DNA of 64,000 nt from Ruminiclostridium sufflavum DSM 19573 (GCF_003208175.1 NZ_QKMR01000005.1:124001-188000), one strand, 5' to 3'; positions 34,305 through 43,724 are shown, counted from the first letter of the stretch. Notes: generated by a model not told the origin, from the letters alone. A program made the numbers and translations.

Positions 34305-34598
34305 ATGCTGACAGGAAAGCAGAGAAGCTACTTGAGAGCACTTGCAAATAACATTCAGCCGATATTTCAGATTGGTAAGGGCGGGATAAATGACAACATG
34401 CTTAAACAATTTTCCGATGCCTTAGAGGCCAGAGAATTAATAAAGGCAACAGTACTTAAAAATGCAGAGTGTGACGCTAAGCTTGTATGTGAGGAAATTG
34501 CAGAGCTGACACAGTCACAAATTGTTCAGGTAATAGGAAGCAAGTTTGTTTTATACAGGCAATCCGAAAAGAACGCAGTTATAGAGCTGCCCAGATAG
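34305..34598 (+). CDS. YhbY-family RNA-binding protein (CRM domain)
   Basis: 97 aa, a single CRM domain: MLTGKQRSYLRALANNIQPIFQIGKGGIND, with the GxxG loop (GKGG), and LIKATVLKN. YhbY proteins bind pre-50S particles. AGGAGG precedes the ATG, 28 bases after obg, so it is probably in the same transcript. Ends LYRQSEKNAVIELPR, as expected. Confidence 0.95.
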   Translation: MLTGKQRSYLRALANNIQPIFQIGKGGINDNMLKQFSDALEARELIKATVLKNAECDAKLVCEEIAELTQSQIVQVIGSKFVLYRQSEKNAVIELPR

Positions 34599-34635
34599 TC
34601 TTATTGCGGTGCAGTGTACAAGCATATCCGATAAA

Positions 34636-34675
34636 GCGGGAGCACTATTGTTTATTATGAAATGCAGTGCCCCGC
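34636..34675. terminator. Hairpin between convergent yhbY and ABC permease genes
   Basis: GCGGGAGCACT pairs with AGTGCCCCGC with one bulged A. There is no T-run, so terminator function is uncertain. Confidence 0.4.
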
Positions 34676-34702
34676 CATACCCGTATAAAATCAGAAAAAT
34701 TA

Positions 34703-37180
34703 CTATACTGATTCAATTAAATTAACAATATTCATTCTTTCAATCTTCCTCAAAGGTATACAGGAGGCAATCAGACAAGCTGCAATTGATACAATGGCTG
34801 CTTCTGCCATTGGCAGAACCGGCAGAGGGACAAGCTGCAATTTATCTGAATCGGCGGCATTTGCAAGTATAGTGCAAATATATCCTGTAATAGTACCTGC
34901 GGCAGCGGCAATTATGCCGTAATACGCACCTTCCCACAAAAAGGTTTTATAGAGGCTTCCTATGCTCATTCCAACTGCCCGCTGTATACCGATTTCGGCT
35001 ATTCGCGTATGGATATTTGTGTAAACCGTATTGATTATATTCAGAATACCAATCAGTCCGATAAGCAGGATAAGTCCCCATGCAAGCAAGCGGATTTGTT
35101 CATAGCTTTCAAGGAGCTGCCTGTCTGTTTCCTGATAGGACAGCCATGTGCCGCCGGATTTTTCACACATTGACGTAATTGCATTTTCTACTGCTTTATA
35201 ATCGGCGTCATTTGAGAGGGAAGGATATAATTCTGTATAGTTCCTTTGACCTGTAAGGCTGTCATATACCGTGTCATATACGATTATCTGAACACCGTTT
35301 GTGAAGCCGGCATTATCCGGAGTAACAGGACTGTCAATTATACCTGACACTTTGAGGGGTTTTCCGTTTAACGAAATTGTCTCACCTGTTTCTATTTTTG
35401 TTGAGCTAATGGCCGTATCTCCGTACACTATAGCCACAGGATTTTTGATAAGACAGGATTTACCGTCTTTAACTGACTGTATTTCCTGCTGCGAAAGCAG
35501 CGGGAGCAAGGAACGCATACGCTGTTCGTCAATTCCGGCGATATGGAGGGTTTCTCCCGGCTGAAGCTGAACAGACAGCTTTATATCTGGGATATTACCA
35601 CTTTCATCAGGCATGTATAATTTGTATTTCAGTGTTGAGATAGAGGAGATACCTGAAACAGATGCCAAATTATTTACTGCTTCCGGCGAAAAGCCTGCTG
35701 TTTGGTTCGTGACTGAAAAATCTCCAAGATGCATTTTCCGTACAGCTGCTGATGTATCTAAAAGGCCTGAAAAACTTTGCAAGGCGATAAACACAGTAAT
35801 ACTCATTATAAGTGATAAAATTGTAATAGCTGTTCTGCCTCTGTTACGCTTCATATTCATACGGGCGTAAAATGATTCAAAGCTGAGGATGTGTTTGATT
35901 TTACGGTTTCTGCGTTTTATTAGGGATATTCTGCCGGACATTGCTGTGGTTGGCGGGACCTTGGCGGCATAATGTGCGGCAGGTAACGAAGCAATAAAAG
36001 CAAAAACAAGTGTAATTGCTCCGCTGATGACTAGCGGGAGAATCTTTCCACCGGAACTTTGGGCTATCATTTCTGATAATTCGTTATATGAGCTTGCCAT
36101 GAAAATTTCCGGAGAAAACAGAGAAACTGCAGCTGATGTAACTCCTTTAGAAGATAACAGACCTAAAAGTATTCCCGCCGGAATACCTATACTGCAAAGC
36201 AAAATAAGCTGTAAAACCACAATTGTGTTGAGCATGCCGCGGTTCGCACCTATAGCCCTCAAGGTACCGTATTCCTTGGATTTTTTGGTGACTGCAATTT
36301 TCAAGATATTGTATATAACCAGTCCTGCTGCCATGAGAACAAGGACACCAACCACTATTCCTGCCAATGTCATAAAGGAGAAGCCTGAGGAGTCGTCTCC
36401 GGAAGCCTTTTCCCGATAGTTTATTCTAAGTGCCGAAAGCAAGGTGTCGTTATACTGAATGCAATAATCCGGAATGGAGTAGATTTCTGCCAGATCATCA
36501 ATGGTATTCTGGAAGTTTTTTTTGTCTGCAACACGAATATCCTCGGAATAAAGCTGATATTTTTCAGGAAGCACCTTTTGTGCCGTACCCTTGCCGACGA
36601 TGCCGGTGGTAATGCCGTTTACATAGCCGATATAGTTTGCTTTCAGAATACCTGTGAGAGTAAAGCTCTGAGAATAGGCATATCCGGTTTCGGTGTCGTG
36701 CAGACGTGATATATTAATATCTAGGGATATAGTATCCCCAAGACTTCCGCTAAAGTTCAGCATTGACAATACATCCCGGGGCAAGGCGATTTCTCCTGTA
36801 TTATCAGGCAATTTACCGCTTTCAAGCTGCAGGCTGCTTTTATATGCGGACAGTGCAGCATCCCCGTACTCACGAAGCTGGATAGAAAGGCTGCTATCCT
36901 GAATATTTGCCGTACCTATAGAAATTGTGGTTCCGGAGTAAGAAAGGCGGCTATCATCAGATATTGCGGCGGCCTGTTCCTTCGACAGCTGGTGAAGGGT
37001 TGCATATCTGTTGCCGTTCAGACATGCTGCCTGCCTTACCCGCATGTCATTTAAAATACCGATTGATTGACCTATTATAGTTGTCATCATGGTGGATAGA
37101 ACTATGGCAATCAAAATCAGAACAGAAGTCATTTTTTGCGCCAGAAGCTCTTTCCATGCCAGAGCTTGATATGATTTCAT
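34703..37180 (-). CDS. ABC transporter permease, MacB/FtsX type
   Basis: 825 aa. Two related halves each have a FtsX-type membrane core. Spans lie near 16-38, 265-295, 315-345 and 378-405 in the first half, and about 448-470, 690-715, 745-775 and 785-810 in the second. Large extracellular domains sit at about 45-260 and 480-690. The Tyr/Ala-rich FtsX motifs (YNILKIAVTKKSKEYGTLRAIGA and NIHTRIAEIGIQRAVGMS) are the coupling regions. ATG 37180 immediately follows the ATPase stop codon, so the two are co-translated. MacB-like systems do mechanotransmission or export of peptides, lipoproteins or antibiotics; the substrate is not known. Confidence 0.9.
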   Translation of the reverse strand: MKSYQALAWKELLAQKMTSVLILIAIVLSTMMTTIIGQSIGILNDMRVRQAACLNGNRYATLHQLSKEQAAAISDDSRLSYSGTTISIGTANIQDSSLSIQLREYGDAALSAYKSSLQLESGKLPDNTGEIALPRDVLSMLNFSGSLGDTISLDINISRLHDTETGYAYSQSFTLTGILKANYIGYVNGITTGIVGKGTAQKVLPEKYQLYSEDIRVADKKNFQNTIDDLAEIYSIPDYCIQYNDTLLSALRINYREKASGDDSSGFSFMTLAGIVVGVLVLMAAGLVIYNILKIAVTKKSKEYGTLRAIGANRGMLNTIVVLQLILLCSIGIPAGILLGLLSSKGVTSAAVSLFSPEIFMASSYNELSEMIAQSSGGKILPLVISGAITLVFAFIASLPAAHYAAKVPPTTAMSGRISLIKRRNRKIKHILSFESFYARMNMKRNRGRTAITILSLIMSITVFIALQSFSGLLDTSAAVRKMHLGDFSVTNQTAGFSPEAVNNLASVSGISSISTLKYKLYMPDESGNIPDIKLSVQLQPGETLHIAGIDEQRMRSLLPLLSQQEIQSVKDGKSCLIKNPVAIVYGDTAISSTKIETGETISLNGKPLKVSGIIDSPVTPDNAGFTNGVQIIVYDTVYDSLTGQRNYTELYPSLSNDADYKAVENAITSMCEKSGGTWLSYQETDRQLLESYEQIRLLAWGLILLIGLIGILNIINTVYTNIHTRIAEIGIQRAVGMSIGSLYKTFLWEGAYYGIIAAAAGTITGYICTILANAADSDKLQLVPLPVLPMAEAAIVSIAACLIASCIPLRKIERMNIVNLIESV

Positions 37181-37852
37181 TTAAACAGTCACCTCCGAAA
37201 GAATGCCGTCCTCAATGACAAACTGCCGGTTTGCTGTTTTTGCAATGCGGCTGTCATGGGTGATTAAAACAATTGTTTTTTTCATTGAAGACCAGATATT
37301 ATAAAGTAAATTCATGACCTCGTTGCTGCTTCTGCTATCAAGGTTTCCGGTCGGTTCATCGGCAAAAATAATATCCGGTTTCATAATCAATGCGCGGGCG
37401 ATAGCAACACGCTGCTGCTGTCCGCCGGATAATTCATGAGGCAGATGGGTCAACCTGTCATCTATTCCAAGCAAATTGGCAAGCTGCTTCAGGTAGTCTT
37501 CATCCGGCTTTTGCTTATCCAGAAGCAGAGGCATATATATATTTTCCTTTGCGGTAAGTACCGGAAGCAGATTGAATTGCTGAAAAATAAAGCCTATCTT
37601 CTGCCTGCGGAATGCGGAAAGCTGACGGTCGGTGAAGCTATAGATGTCTCTTCCGTCGTAGGTAAGACTTCCTGAGGTTTGTTTGTCAAGTCCAGACAAG
37701 AGATGCAGCAGTGTGCTTTTTCCGCTGCCTGACGGCCCCATAATGGAAATAAAGTCATTTCCGTTAATTTTTATATTGGCCTTATTAAGGGCAATAATGC
37801 GGCTTTCGCCAATGCCATAGATTTTTGACAGTTCCTTGGTTTCAATATTCAT
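37181..37852 (-). CDS. ABC transporter ATP-binding protein (LolD/MacB type)
   Basis: 223 aa from ATG 37852 (GGAGAGTG upstream; the longer frame to 37882 adds an unconserved piece). Visible are Walker [11 protein letters not shown]-loop [10 protein letters not shown], signature [15 protein letters not shown], Walker [13 protein letters not shown] and the switch His in LITHDSR. These and the QQFNLLP segment place it in the MacB/LolD group that pairs with FtsX-like permeases. It is the third gene of a four-gene minus-strand cluster with a response regulator and a histidine kinase, suggesting induction by a membrane-acting compound. Confidence 0.94.
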   Translation of the reverse strand: MNIETKELSKIYGIGESRIIALNKANIKINGNDFISIMGPSGSGKSTLLHLLSGLDKQTSGSLTYDGRDIYSFTDRQLSAFRRQKIGFIFQQFNLLPVLTAKENIYMPLLLDKQKPDEDYLKQLANLLGIDDRLTHLPHELSGGQQQRVAIARALIMKPDIIFADEPTGNLDSRSSNEVMNLLYNIWSSMKKTIVLITHDSRIAKTANRQFVIEDGILSEVTV

Positions 37853-37920
37853 AAAAATCACTCTCCTTAATTCATAAAGCAATTATGCTTTGGCCAATTG
37901 GCTTTGACCAAATAGGTTTC

Positions 37921-37940
37921 AGCCGATATTAATTGACCTT
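37921..37940 (-). repeat. Dispersed repeat, R end between kinase and ATPase genes
   Basis: AGCCGATATTAATTGACCTT matches the R end with two changes. GGCCAATTGGC and GGTTTC just before it also resemble the inner part of other copies. Confidence 0.55.
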
Positions 37941-37979
37941 CGTTTAAGGAAAGTATAATTTAAAAATCTCAATTTTTCC

Positions 37980-39134
37980 TCAATTTTTTGAAAGAGAAAA
38001 GATTGCTGTTGCTTTTGCGCCGCTTGATGTATTTTCCAGAGCTAGGCTTCCGCCATGCTTCTCACACATAAGGCGGCAAACATAAAGCCCCATACCGAAA
38101 TGCTCCTGTCCGACGGCAGTATCATCACGCAGGAAAGGAGCAGCGCCTTTTTGAAGAATTAGAGGTGAGAAGCCGGGGCCATCGTCGGAAACAATTAATA
38201 AAAGCTTTGTATTTTCAACATAAATGTCCACCGACACACTATCTTTTGCATAACGGATTGCATTATATATCAGGTTCTCGGCAGTATTCAGAATGATATG
38301 CCGATCCGCCCACAGCTGCTTAGCCGTGCCATGGAATGAGAAGCTGATTTTTTTATCTGTGCCTGAGCACAATATACTCAAGCTGTCCTTTAAATTATCT
38401 GAAAAGGCCGGCCATAAAATAAGGCTCGGAGAATATTTCATTTCCTCAAGCTTTTGAGCGTTTGTCATTGCCTCAACATAGGTTTCAACACGTCGGGAAT
38501 ATTGTAAAATCAAATCAGTAATATCTGCTATCTTTGTATCTGTTGGCTTTTCCTGCTCGATTTTCTTTTGAAGTAATTTTGCAGAGCCCTTCAAAACAGT
38601 AACAGGATTTCTTAAATCGTGAGAAAATGCGGCATTTAACCGTTTCCGTTCTTCCATTTGAGCCCAAAGGCTGCGGTTGTTTTTCAGCAGTTCCGCCCGC
38701 ATTGTTTCAAAAGCGGTGCTAAGCTCACCCAGTTCATCATTTGAGTGCTTTACAACAGTAAAATCCAAGTCCTGATGCCTTATCCTTTCTGCGCTGTTTT
38801 TTAGGATATCAATGGGTCTCTTTAGCTTGATTTTATAAAAAACGATATCTGCCGCTAAAAGAGAAACAACTGCAAATAAGATTGGAAGTGCTGCCTGCAA
38901 AAGTGATAATACCATCAGGGGCCAGTCATTCTGCATCTCGGCGGCATGAACAGATATACTTCCGGAGGATGTGTCTCCGAATTCAATGATAGTGTTTCCG
39001 GAAGCAAAGAGCTTTTCCCGCAAGACTAAACAGCCTATAAATGAAGCGATACCAAGTAAAATGCCAACAAAGAGGAAGGAAACTGTAATTATAAAAAAGG
39101 ACTGCTTTAAGGTTGCATTTTTTATCCGTTCCAT
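37980..39134 (-). CDS. Two-component sensor histidine kinase
   Basis: 384 aa from ATG 39134, which overlaps the end of the response regulator gene by 13 bases. Two membrane spans (about 15-38 and 74-98) enclose a short external loop of about 35 residues. A HAMP-like linker follows (RPIDILKNSAERIRHQDLDF). The H box is FSHDLRNPVTVLKGSAKLL with phospho-acceptor His172. The ATPase has N box ENLIYNAIRYA, G1 VSDDGPGFS and G2 HFGMGLYVCR. A short sensor loop is typical of kinases that respond through an associated ABC transporter to cell-envelope stress (established for BceS-like kinases; inference here). Confidence 0.94.
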   Translation of the reverse strand: MERIKNATLKQSFFIITVSFLFVGILLGIASFIGCLVLREKLFASGNTIIEFGDTSSGSISVHAAEMQNDWPLMVLSLLQAALPILFAVVSLLAADIVFYKIKLKRPIDILKNSAERIRHQDLDFTVVKHSNDELGELSTAFETMRAELLKNNRSLWAQMEERKRLNAAFSHDLRNPVTVLKGSAKLLQKKIEQEKPTDTKIADITDLILQYSRRVETYVEAMTNAQKLEEMKYSPSLILWPAFSDNLKDSLSILCSGTDKKISFSFHGTAKQLWADRHIILNTAENLIYNAIRYAKDSVSVDIYVENTKLLLIVSDDGPGFSPLILQKGAAPFLRDDTAVGQEHFGMGLYVCRLMCEKHGGSLALENTSSGAKATAIFSLSKN

Positions 39135-39796
39135 TTGTAACCCACCCCCCATACAGTCTCGATATATTTATGTGCTGACAGTGCTGAAAATTTTACTCTT
39201 ATTTTGCGGATGTGCTCCATAATGGTGTCACTGCTTCCATCACCTTCTAACCCCCATATTGTGTCGTATATACGTTCCCGGTCAAACACCTGCCCGCAGT
39301 TTGCAGAAAGCAGCTCAACAATATCAAATTCCTTTTTGGAAAGTGTAACGGTTGCTCCGCCAATTGAAATTTCTCTTTTCACATAGTCTATAGTCATGTT
39401 ATCAAAAAAGCGTAAGGCAGATTGTTCCTGCCTGCGGTTTTCACGTCTTAGATGGGCAGCTACTCTTGCGCCCAATTCATCAAGATCAAAGGGCTTTACA
39501 ATATAGTCATCGGCTCCGGCACCAAGGCCTTTAATCTTGTCGTTTGTTTCGATTCTGGCAGTTAAAAATAAAATAGGACATGGCAAATGTTCACGTATCT
39601 GCCGGCATACGGTAAGACCATCTATTTCAGGCATATTTATATCAAGCAATACAATGTCAGGATGGTTTGATGCCTTTTGCAAGGCTTCTTTACCGTCATA
39701 TGCAGTAAAAACCTGATAACCGGACATTTCAAAGTAGCTTTTCATCATGGTGACAATGCCTTTTTCATCATCCACCAGTAAAATTTTATAACTCAT
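39122..39796 (-). CDS. OmpR-family response regulator
   Basis: 224 aa from ATG 39796, where the family N-terminus MSYKILLVDDEKG begins; the longer open frame to 39970 runs through a repeat and is not conserved. The receiver domain (1-120) has D9/D10, phospho-acceptor Asp52 in LLDINMPEIDG, Thr in FLTAR and Lys in VKPFD. The winged-helix DNA-binding domain (about 130-224) is OmpR-like (LSKKEFDIVELLSANCGQVFDRE, YIETVWGVGYKW). It is the first gene of the RR-kinase-ABC cluster. Its leader carries an inverted pair of repeat R ends. Confidence 0.95.
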   Translation of the reverse strand: MSYKILLVDDEKGIVTMMKSYFEMSGYQVFTAYDGKEALQKASNHPDIVLLDINMPEIDGLTVCRQIREHLPCPILFLTARIETNDKIKGLGAGADDYIVKPFDLDELGARVAAHLRRENRRQEQSALRFFDNMTIDYVKREISIGGATVTLSKKEFDIVELLSANCGQVFDRERIYDTIWGLEGDGSSDTIMEHIRKIRVKFSALSAHKYIETVWGVGYKWNG

Positions 39797-39805
39797 TCTT
39801 TTACC

Positions 39806-39860
39806 AAGGTCAATTACTATAGGCCGGTTATATTGCTTTTCAGCCGATAGAAATTGACTT
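39806..39860. repeat. Dispersed repeat, short palindromic copy (two R ends)
   Basis: AGGTCAATTACTATAGGCC and, inverted, CAGCCGATAGAAATTGACTT are joined by about 16 bases. So both ends are R type, unlike the 118-bp copy. It starts 10 bases upstream of the response regulator's ATG and would fold into a hairpin in its mRNA. Confidence 0.7.
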
Positions 39861-40171
39861 CCTTTATAGTAGTAGGTTTTCAAGCCTTCATCCCGCAGAA
39901 TATCTGTTTTTAACGAAAGATAACCTTGGGTTGGTTTTTCCTGATATAAATTATAAAAGGAAAATCTCAAGAATTGCTCAAGTCAATATAAATTTTATTA
40001 TATACATATGTATTTTAATTTACAAACCAGAAAAAATTTTTATAAAAAAGGCATTTAATTATTACAGTAAGCATATATATAGAGGTATTTTATTTTGAGG
40101 CTTAATTGTAAGCCGGGAAAATGCTCCGGCAGCTTTAAGCTTTTATACCGGGAACAGAGGTGAAGGATATA
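39861..40171. other. Gap between divergent response regulator and small ORF
   Basis: AT-rich. I see AAGTCAATATAAA at 39980, a weak echo of the repeat tip, and a short GC-rich stretch (GCCGGGAAAATGCTCCGGC, 40112-40130) that can form a GCCGG/CCGGC hairpin. Nothing else is recognised. Confidence 0.4.
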
Positions 40172-40441
40172 ATGCAGGATAAATTCGAAAATATTAATTA
40201 TGAATATATACAAGCGTCAGACATAAAAATAATCAGTGATAAATCTCTGGTCGATAAGGTTCAGAATACTTATAAGTTTTTCAAGCTATGTGAAATATAT
40301 TTGAATAATGTCAAGGATGATTATGGCAAGAAAAAAATAGCAAGCTTAAGGCTGGCTTTTGTTCAGCACCAGCTTGAACTATTGTTAAAAGAATGCTTTG
40401 CAAGGGGAATCAACCATAATCTAAGCTTCTGTGAGCAATAA
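40172..40441 (+). CDS. Small unknown protein, 89 aa
   Basis: ATG 40172 has GAGGTGA eight bases upstream; a GTG at 40160 lies within that site. The protein is mostly helical and charged, with no membrane span: DKSLVDKVQNTYKFFKLCEIYL and IASLRLAFVQHQLELLLKECF look like two helices. I do not recognise it. It is convergent with the DUF4364 gene, 38 bases apart. The good ribosome-binding site is the main reason to accept it. Confidence 0.6.
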   Translation: MQDKFENINYEYIQASDIKIISDKSLVDKVQNTYKFFKLCEIYLNNVKDDYGKKKIASLRLAFVQHQLELLLKECFARGINHNLSFCEQ

Positions 40442-40479
40442 ATTATGGCTTTTTACCAAAGGAGGATTTTCTCAGAGGA

Positions 40480-41019
40480 TTACAGCTCATCTTGGGCTGT
40501 AATATCTGATAAAATCTTTTTATACAATTTTTCGGAATTTTGGTTCCAGTTGCCGCAAATCCTTTTTGCATCATTTTTGCTGCCGACGGTTAATTTCAAG
40601 TCAATATATGTGAAGGTGCCTTCAACTATCTTAAGGCTTACAAGGTATTCATTGTCATTTACTGCTACGTAATCAGAAGATATGCTGTTCTCATTCTTTA
40701 TACGTTTTTTGTTGCTTGCAAGGGCCTCATCAATTCTTGACTTTGTGCCTGCGGCAATTATTGAAACAAAGTAATCCAAGCTTTGATTGCCGGCGGGAGA
40801 TATTCTGTATGAAAGCTTGTCATCAGTGCTGATTTTTTCCAAAAGCTTTCCTTCGCATAATTCATCAAGATATTGCTGCAAAAAGATATAGTTCATTAGT
40901 TTATTTTCCAATATTATTTTAGTAAGAAGCAAGTTGGAAACAGGAGCTTCTAAGCTATTAATAATATATAGTAATATTATTTTGTTTTCTGCCAGTTCTC
41001 TGCTTTCGATAGGATTCAT
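40480..41019 (-). CDS. DUF4364-family protein (winged-helix-like)
   Basis: 179 aa from ATG 41019, with GGGGAGGTTTT directly upstream; the frame runs further to 41085 without a site. The N-terminus (ELAENKIILLYIINSLEAPVSNLLLTKIILENKLMNYIFLQQYLDELCEGKLLE) has the layout of a winged helix, as in DUF4364. The C-terminal half is beta-rich (EYLVSLKIVEGTFTYIDLKLTVGS). This clostridial family is thought to be DNA-binding; its target is unknown. Confidence 0.82.
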   Translation of the reverse strand: MNPIESRELAENKIILLYIINSLEAPVSNLLLTKIILENKLMNYIFLQQYLDELCEGKLLEKISTDDKLSYRISPAGNQSLDYFVSIIAAGTKSRIDEALASNKKRIKNENSISSDYVAVNDNEYLVSLKIVEGTFTYIDLKLTVGSKNDAKRICGNWNQNSEKLYKKILSDITAQDEL

Positions 41020-41317
41020 AAAACCTCCCCGTATCTTTAGTAAAATTATAAAAAAATAAAGCTTATTTAAGAAATAATGTAACAATTATATCATAATAAA
41101 TGAAAAATTTCTATATTGCCTGTATCTGGCAAGCATGTCTGTACATTTATGCGGAAAGCTGTATAGGGCTCTATACTGAGGTGTACAGAACATATGGAGA
41201 ATTAATGCTTTGCGGATATAATCAAGGCACCTCCTTCAATTTTTCGTTGATAAGAGGTGCTCTTAAAAATTCTGAATACGGCTAAAGGCATTTACTGTTC
41301 AGGCTTTTGCCTTTCAG

Positions 41318-42784
41318 CTAGCCTTGAATGCAGTTTGGGCCAGACAATGTTTTACGATACATAGCCAAATACTCATGTGCGGATTTATCCCAACTGAAGT
41401 CGGCTTTCATACCTCTTTGGATAAGTAAATTCCAGATATCCTTTTTATTGTTGTAGAAATGAACAGCCCGCCTTATTGTATTGAGCATATCGTGTGCATT
41501 ATAGCTTGTAAAGGAGAAGCCGTTTCCTTCACCGGTTGTCTCATTGTATGACAGGACGGTATCGTTTAATCCGCCTGTTTCGCGTACTATGGGAACGCAG
41601 CCGTATCTGAAGCTGAAAATCTGGCCAAGACCGCAAGGCTCAAACAATGACGGCATCAGAAACATATCTGATCCTGCATAAATTCTTTGAGCCAAGGTGT
41701 CACTGAAGGTTATGTTTGCAGATACCTTATCCTTGTGCCAGTAGGCAGCATTTTCAAAAACCCACTTATAATGCTCGTCACCCTTTCCAAGTACAATCAG
41801 CTGAATATCCATTTGCAGTAATTCGTCAAGAACGCATTCTATAAGATCAAAGCCCTTTTGTGCGGTCAACCGGGAAATAATGCTTATAACCGGAACATCT
41901 GGCCTGACAGGAAGATCCAGTTCTTCCTGAAGCTGACGCCGGTTTTCGTATTTATTTGATAAATTATCGGCGGAGTAATTAGCATAAAGCCTTTTATCAG
42001 TTGCAGGATCGTTTTTTTCATAATCTATTCCGTTAAGAATACCGTATAAATCACTTGAGCGATGAATTAATAAGGAATTCAGGTTTTCTCCGTAAAAACT
42101 GTTTTTAATCTCCTGTGCATAGCTTGGACTGACAGTACTGATAGAATCTGAATAAACCAAGCCGGCTTTCATATAGTTTACATTATTGTAAAACTCAATT
42201 CCGTAAGGAGTAAAGTATTGCCAATCTATTCCGAGTAAATTTGGAATTACGTCGCTGGGAAATACTCCCTGATATTTTAAATTGTGAATAGTAAATACTG
42301 TTTTTATTTTACTGTAAAAGGGTATATAGCGGTAGTTTGCCTTTAATAGAAGGCTTACGACTCCGGTTTGCCAGTCATTGCAATGAATGATGTCAGGTTT
42401 GAACCCGATAAGCGGCAGTATTTCGATAACAGCTTTACTGAAAAAGGTGAATTGTTCAGCCTGATCAAAATCTCCGTATAGCTCACATCTGTTAAAATAA
42501 TATTCGTTATCTAAAAAATAGTAAGTAATCTCATCATGAACCAGCTTATAAATTCCACAATATTGGTGCCTCCATGAAAGGTCAATATATATGTATCCTA
42601 AATATTCCATTGACTGTTTGTACTTCTGAGCAATACAGCCGTAATTGGGCATAACAACTCTGATGTCTGTGCCAAGCTTAGAAATAGCTTTAGGCAAGGA
42701 ACCGGCAACATCTCCCAGACCTCCTGTTTTGGCAAAGGGAAAAACTTCAGATGACGCAAATAAGACATTTATATTGTTATTCAA
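41318..42784 (-). CDS. glgA: Glycogen synthase (GT5)
   Basis: 488 aa from TTG 42784, supported by AGGAGGT seven bases upstream and by the start MNNNINVLFASSEVFPFAKTGGLGDV; the frame extends to 42820 without a site. The enzyme extends alpha-1,4-glucan from ADP-glucose. The KTGGLGDV (KxGGL) motif near 19-26 binds the sugar nucleotide. HCNDWQTG is near 127. The C-terminal GT-B domain has SRLTAQKGFDL, and the acceptor/catalytic region EPCGLGQIFSFRYGCVPIVRETGGLNDTV. Length fits bacterial GlgA (about 480). No other glg gene is nearby. Confidence 0.97.
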   Translation of the reverse strand: MNNNINVLFASSEVFPFAKTGGLGDVAGSLPKAISKLGTDIRVVMPNYGCIAQKYKQSMEYLGYIYIDLSWRHQYCGIYKLVHDEITYYFLDNEYYFNRCELYGDFDQAEQFTFFSKAVIEILPLIGFKPDIIHCNDWQTGVVSLLLKANYRYIPFYSKIKTVFTIHNLKYQGVFPSDVIPNLLGIDWQYFTPYGIEFYNNVNYMKAGLVYSDSISTVSPSYAQEIKNSFYGENLNSLLIHRSSDLYGILNGIDYEKNDPATDKRLYANYSADNLSNKYENRRQLQEELDLPVRPDVPVISIISRLTAQKGFDLIECVLDELLQMDIQLIVLGKGDEHYKWVFENAAYWHKDKVSANITFSDTLAQRIYAGSDMFLMPSLFEPCGLGQIFSFRYGCVPIVRETGGLNDTVLSYNETTGEGNGFSFTSYNAHDMLNTIRRAVHFYNNKKDIWNLLIQRGMKADFSWDKSAHEYLAMYRKTLSGPNCIQG

Positions 42785-43020
42785 TTGAGTACCTCCTAAG
42801 TATTGGATTTTTGTGTGCATTTAACAGTTATATTTATATATTTAATATAACTTATTTAAACATATCGGCATTCATAGGGGAATAGCCTTAACCTTTTGCT
42901 TATAAAGCCTATTAATATCAAATATTCAAACTATAATAAAAAGAAACATCAGTTGAACAAACCGAGTATTTATAGTTTAACAGAATTTGTATAATCGCAC
43001 AATACTCAACACATTTACTA
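42785..43020. other. Leader of glgA and intergenic gap
   Basis: Contains the glgA ribosome-binding site. The rest is AT-rich with no convincing promoter, hairpin or reading frame up to the repeat at 43021. Confidence 0.4.
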
Positions 43021-43088
43021 AAAGAATTACGGTCAGGTCTTCTGACGGCAAGATATCGGAACGATACTTGCCGCTTTCAGGAGGATTG
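43021..43088 (+). repeat. Dispersed repeat, L end with inner hairpin and SD-like site
   Basis: AAAGAATTACGGTCAGGTCT is a diverged L end. It is followed by CGGCAAG-ATATCGGAACGATA-CTTGCCG, a 7-bp hairpin, and then CTTTCAGGAGGAT. This second half aligns with 57841-57878 and with the reverse complement of 49434-49468. Confidence 0.65.
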
Positions 43089-43208
43089 AGCTTTTAAGCC
43101 GGTTTTTCATGCGGTTTGGGGGAGAGCAAGGCATGTATTCTTGACATAAGCCTGAACATAAATTATACTGGTTTAAACATAATTTTTCGGAGAATTTTGG
43201 AGGCCACT

Positions 43209-43466
43209 TTGGAACATATAGTTTTCAGAACAAGGGGAACCTGCTCAAGGCAGATAGATTTCAGCATTGACGGCGGAATAGTTAAAGAGGTTAAATTTAA
43301 TTCAGGCTGTGAAGGAAATCTTCAGGCAATTTGCAATCTGGTAGAGGGAATGCCTGCGGATTATATAATAAGCAAGCTTAAAGGAATTAATTGTCAGGGA
43401 AGAGGCACGTCATGTCCCGACCAGCTTGCCAGAGCATTGGAAAATGTTGTTGAAAAGGCTGTATAG
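43209..43466 (+). CDS. TIGR03905-family TSCPD-domain protein
   Basis: 85 aa from TTG 43209 with GGAGG (43199-43203) upstream; the open frame extends to 43116. The sequence MEHIVFRTRGTCSRQIDFSI, then VKEVKFNSGCEGNLQAI and CQGRGTSCPDQLARALE, has the conserved Cys pattern of the family. The TSCPD domain is related to the zinc-binding C-terminal part of B12-dependent ribonucleotide reductases. The small stand-alone form is common in clostridia; its role is unclear. Confidence 0.88.
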   Translation: MEHIVFRTRGTCSRQIDFSIDGGIVKEVKFNSGCEGNLQAICNLVEGMPADYIISKLKGINCQGRGTSCPDQLARALENVVEKAV

Positions 43467-43680
43467 AGTTTAATTTGTAAATTTTAAAAATAAGTTTTTA
43501 TATAGCTATCAATTTTGAAATAAAAGACGTATAATATTGTATATATGTTTAGTAAAATTTGTAAAAAAATTAAGTGATTCTTGTAAATTACTAACAGTAT
43601 GAGTCTTGGCTTTTTAAGCGGATATTGTGTTTCCGGACATATTTTTGAGGCTTGCAGGTTTGAGGCTTACGCTTGTGGTT

Positions 43681-43695
43681 ATAGTAATTGGCTTT
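43681..43695 (+). repeat. Dispersed repeat, degraded R end
   Basis: ATAGTAATTGGCTTT resembles the R tip with one change, 30 bases before the YtxH gene. TTGAGGCTTG and TTGAGGCTTAC just before it recall inner parts of other copies. Confidence 0.4.
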
Positions 43696-43724
43696 ATAAC
43701 TAATTTTTTGAGGAGGTTGTATTA

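Noticed and set aside
41100-41285. 61-residue plus-strand ORF
   Set aside because: No ribosome-binding site, odd aromatic/Cys composition, and it overlaps a GCACCTC/GAGGTGC hairpin between the ends of other genes.
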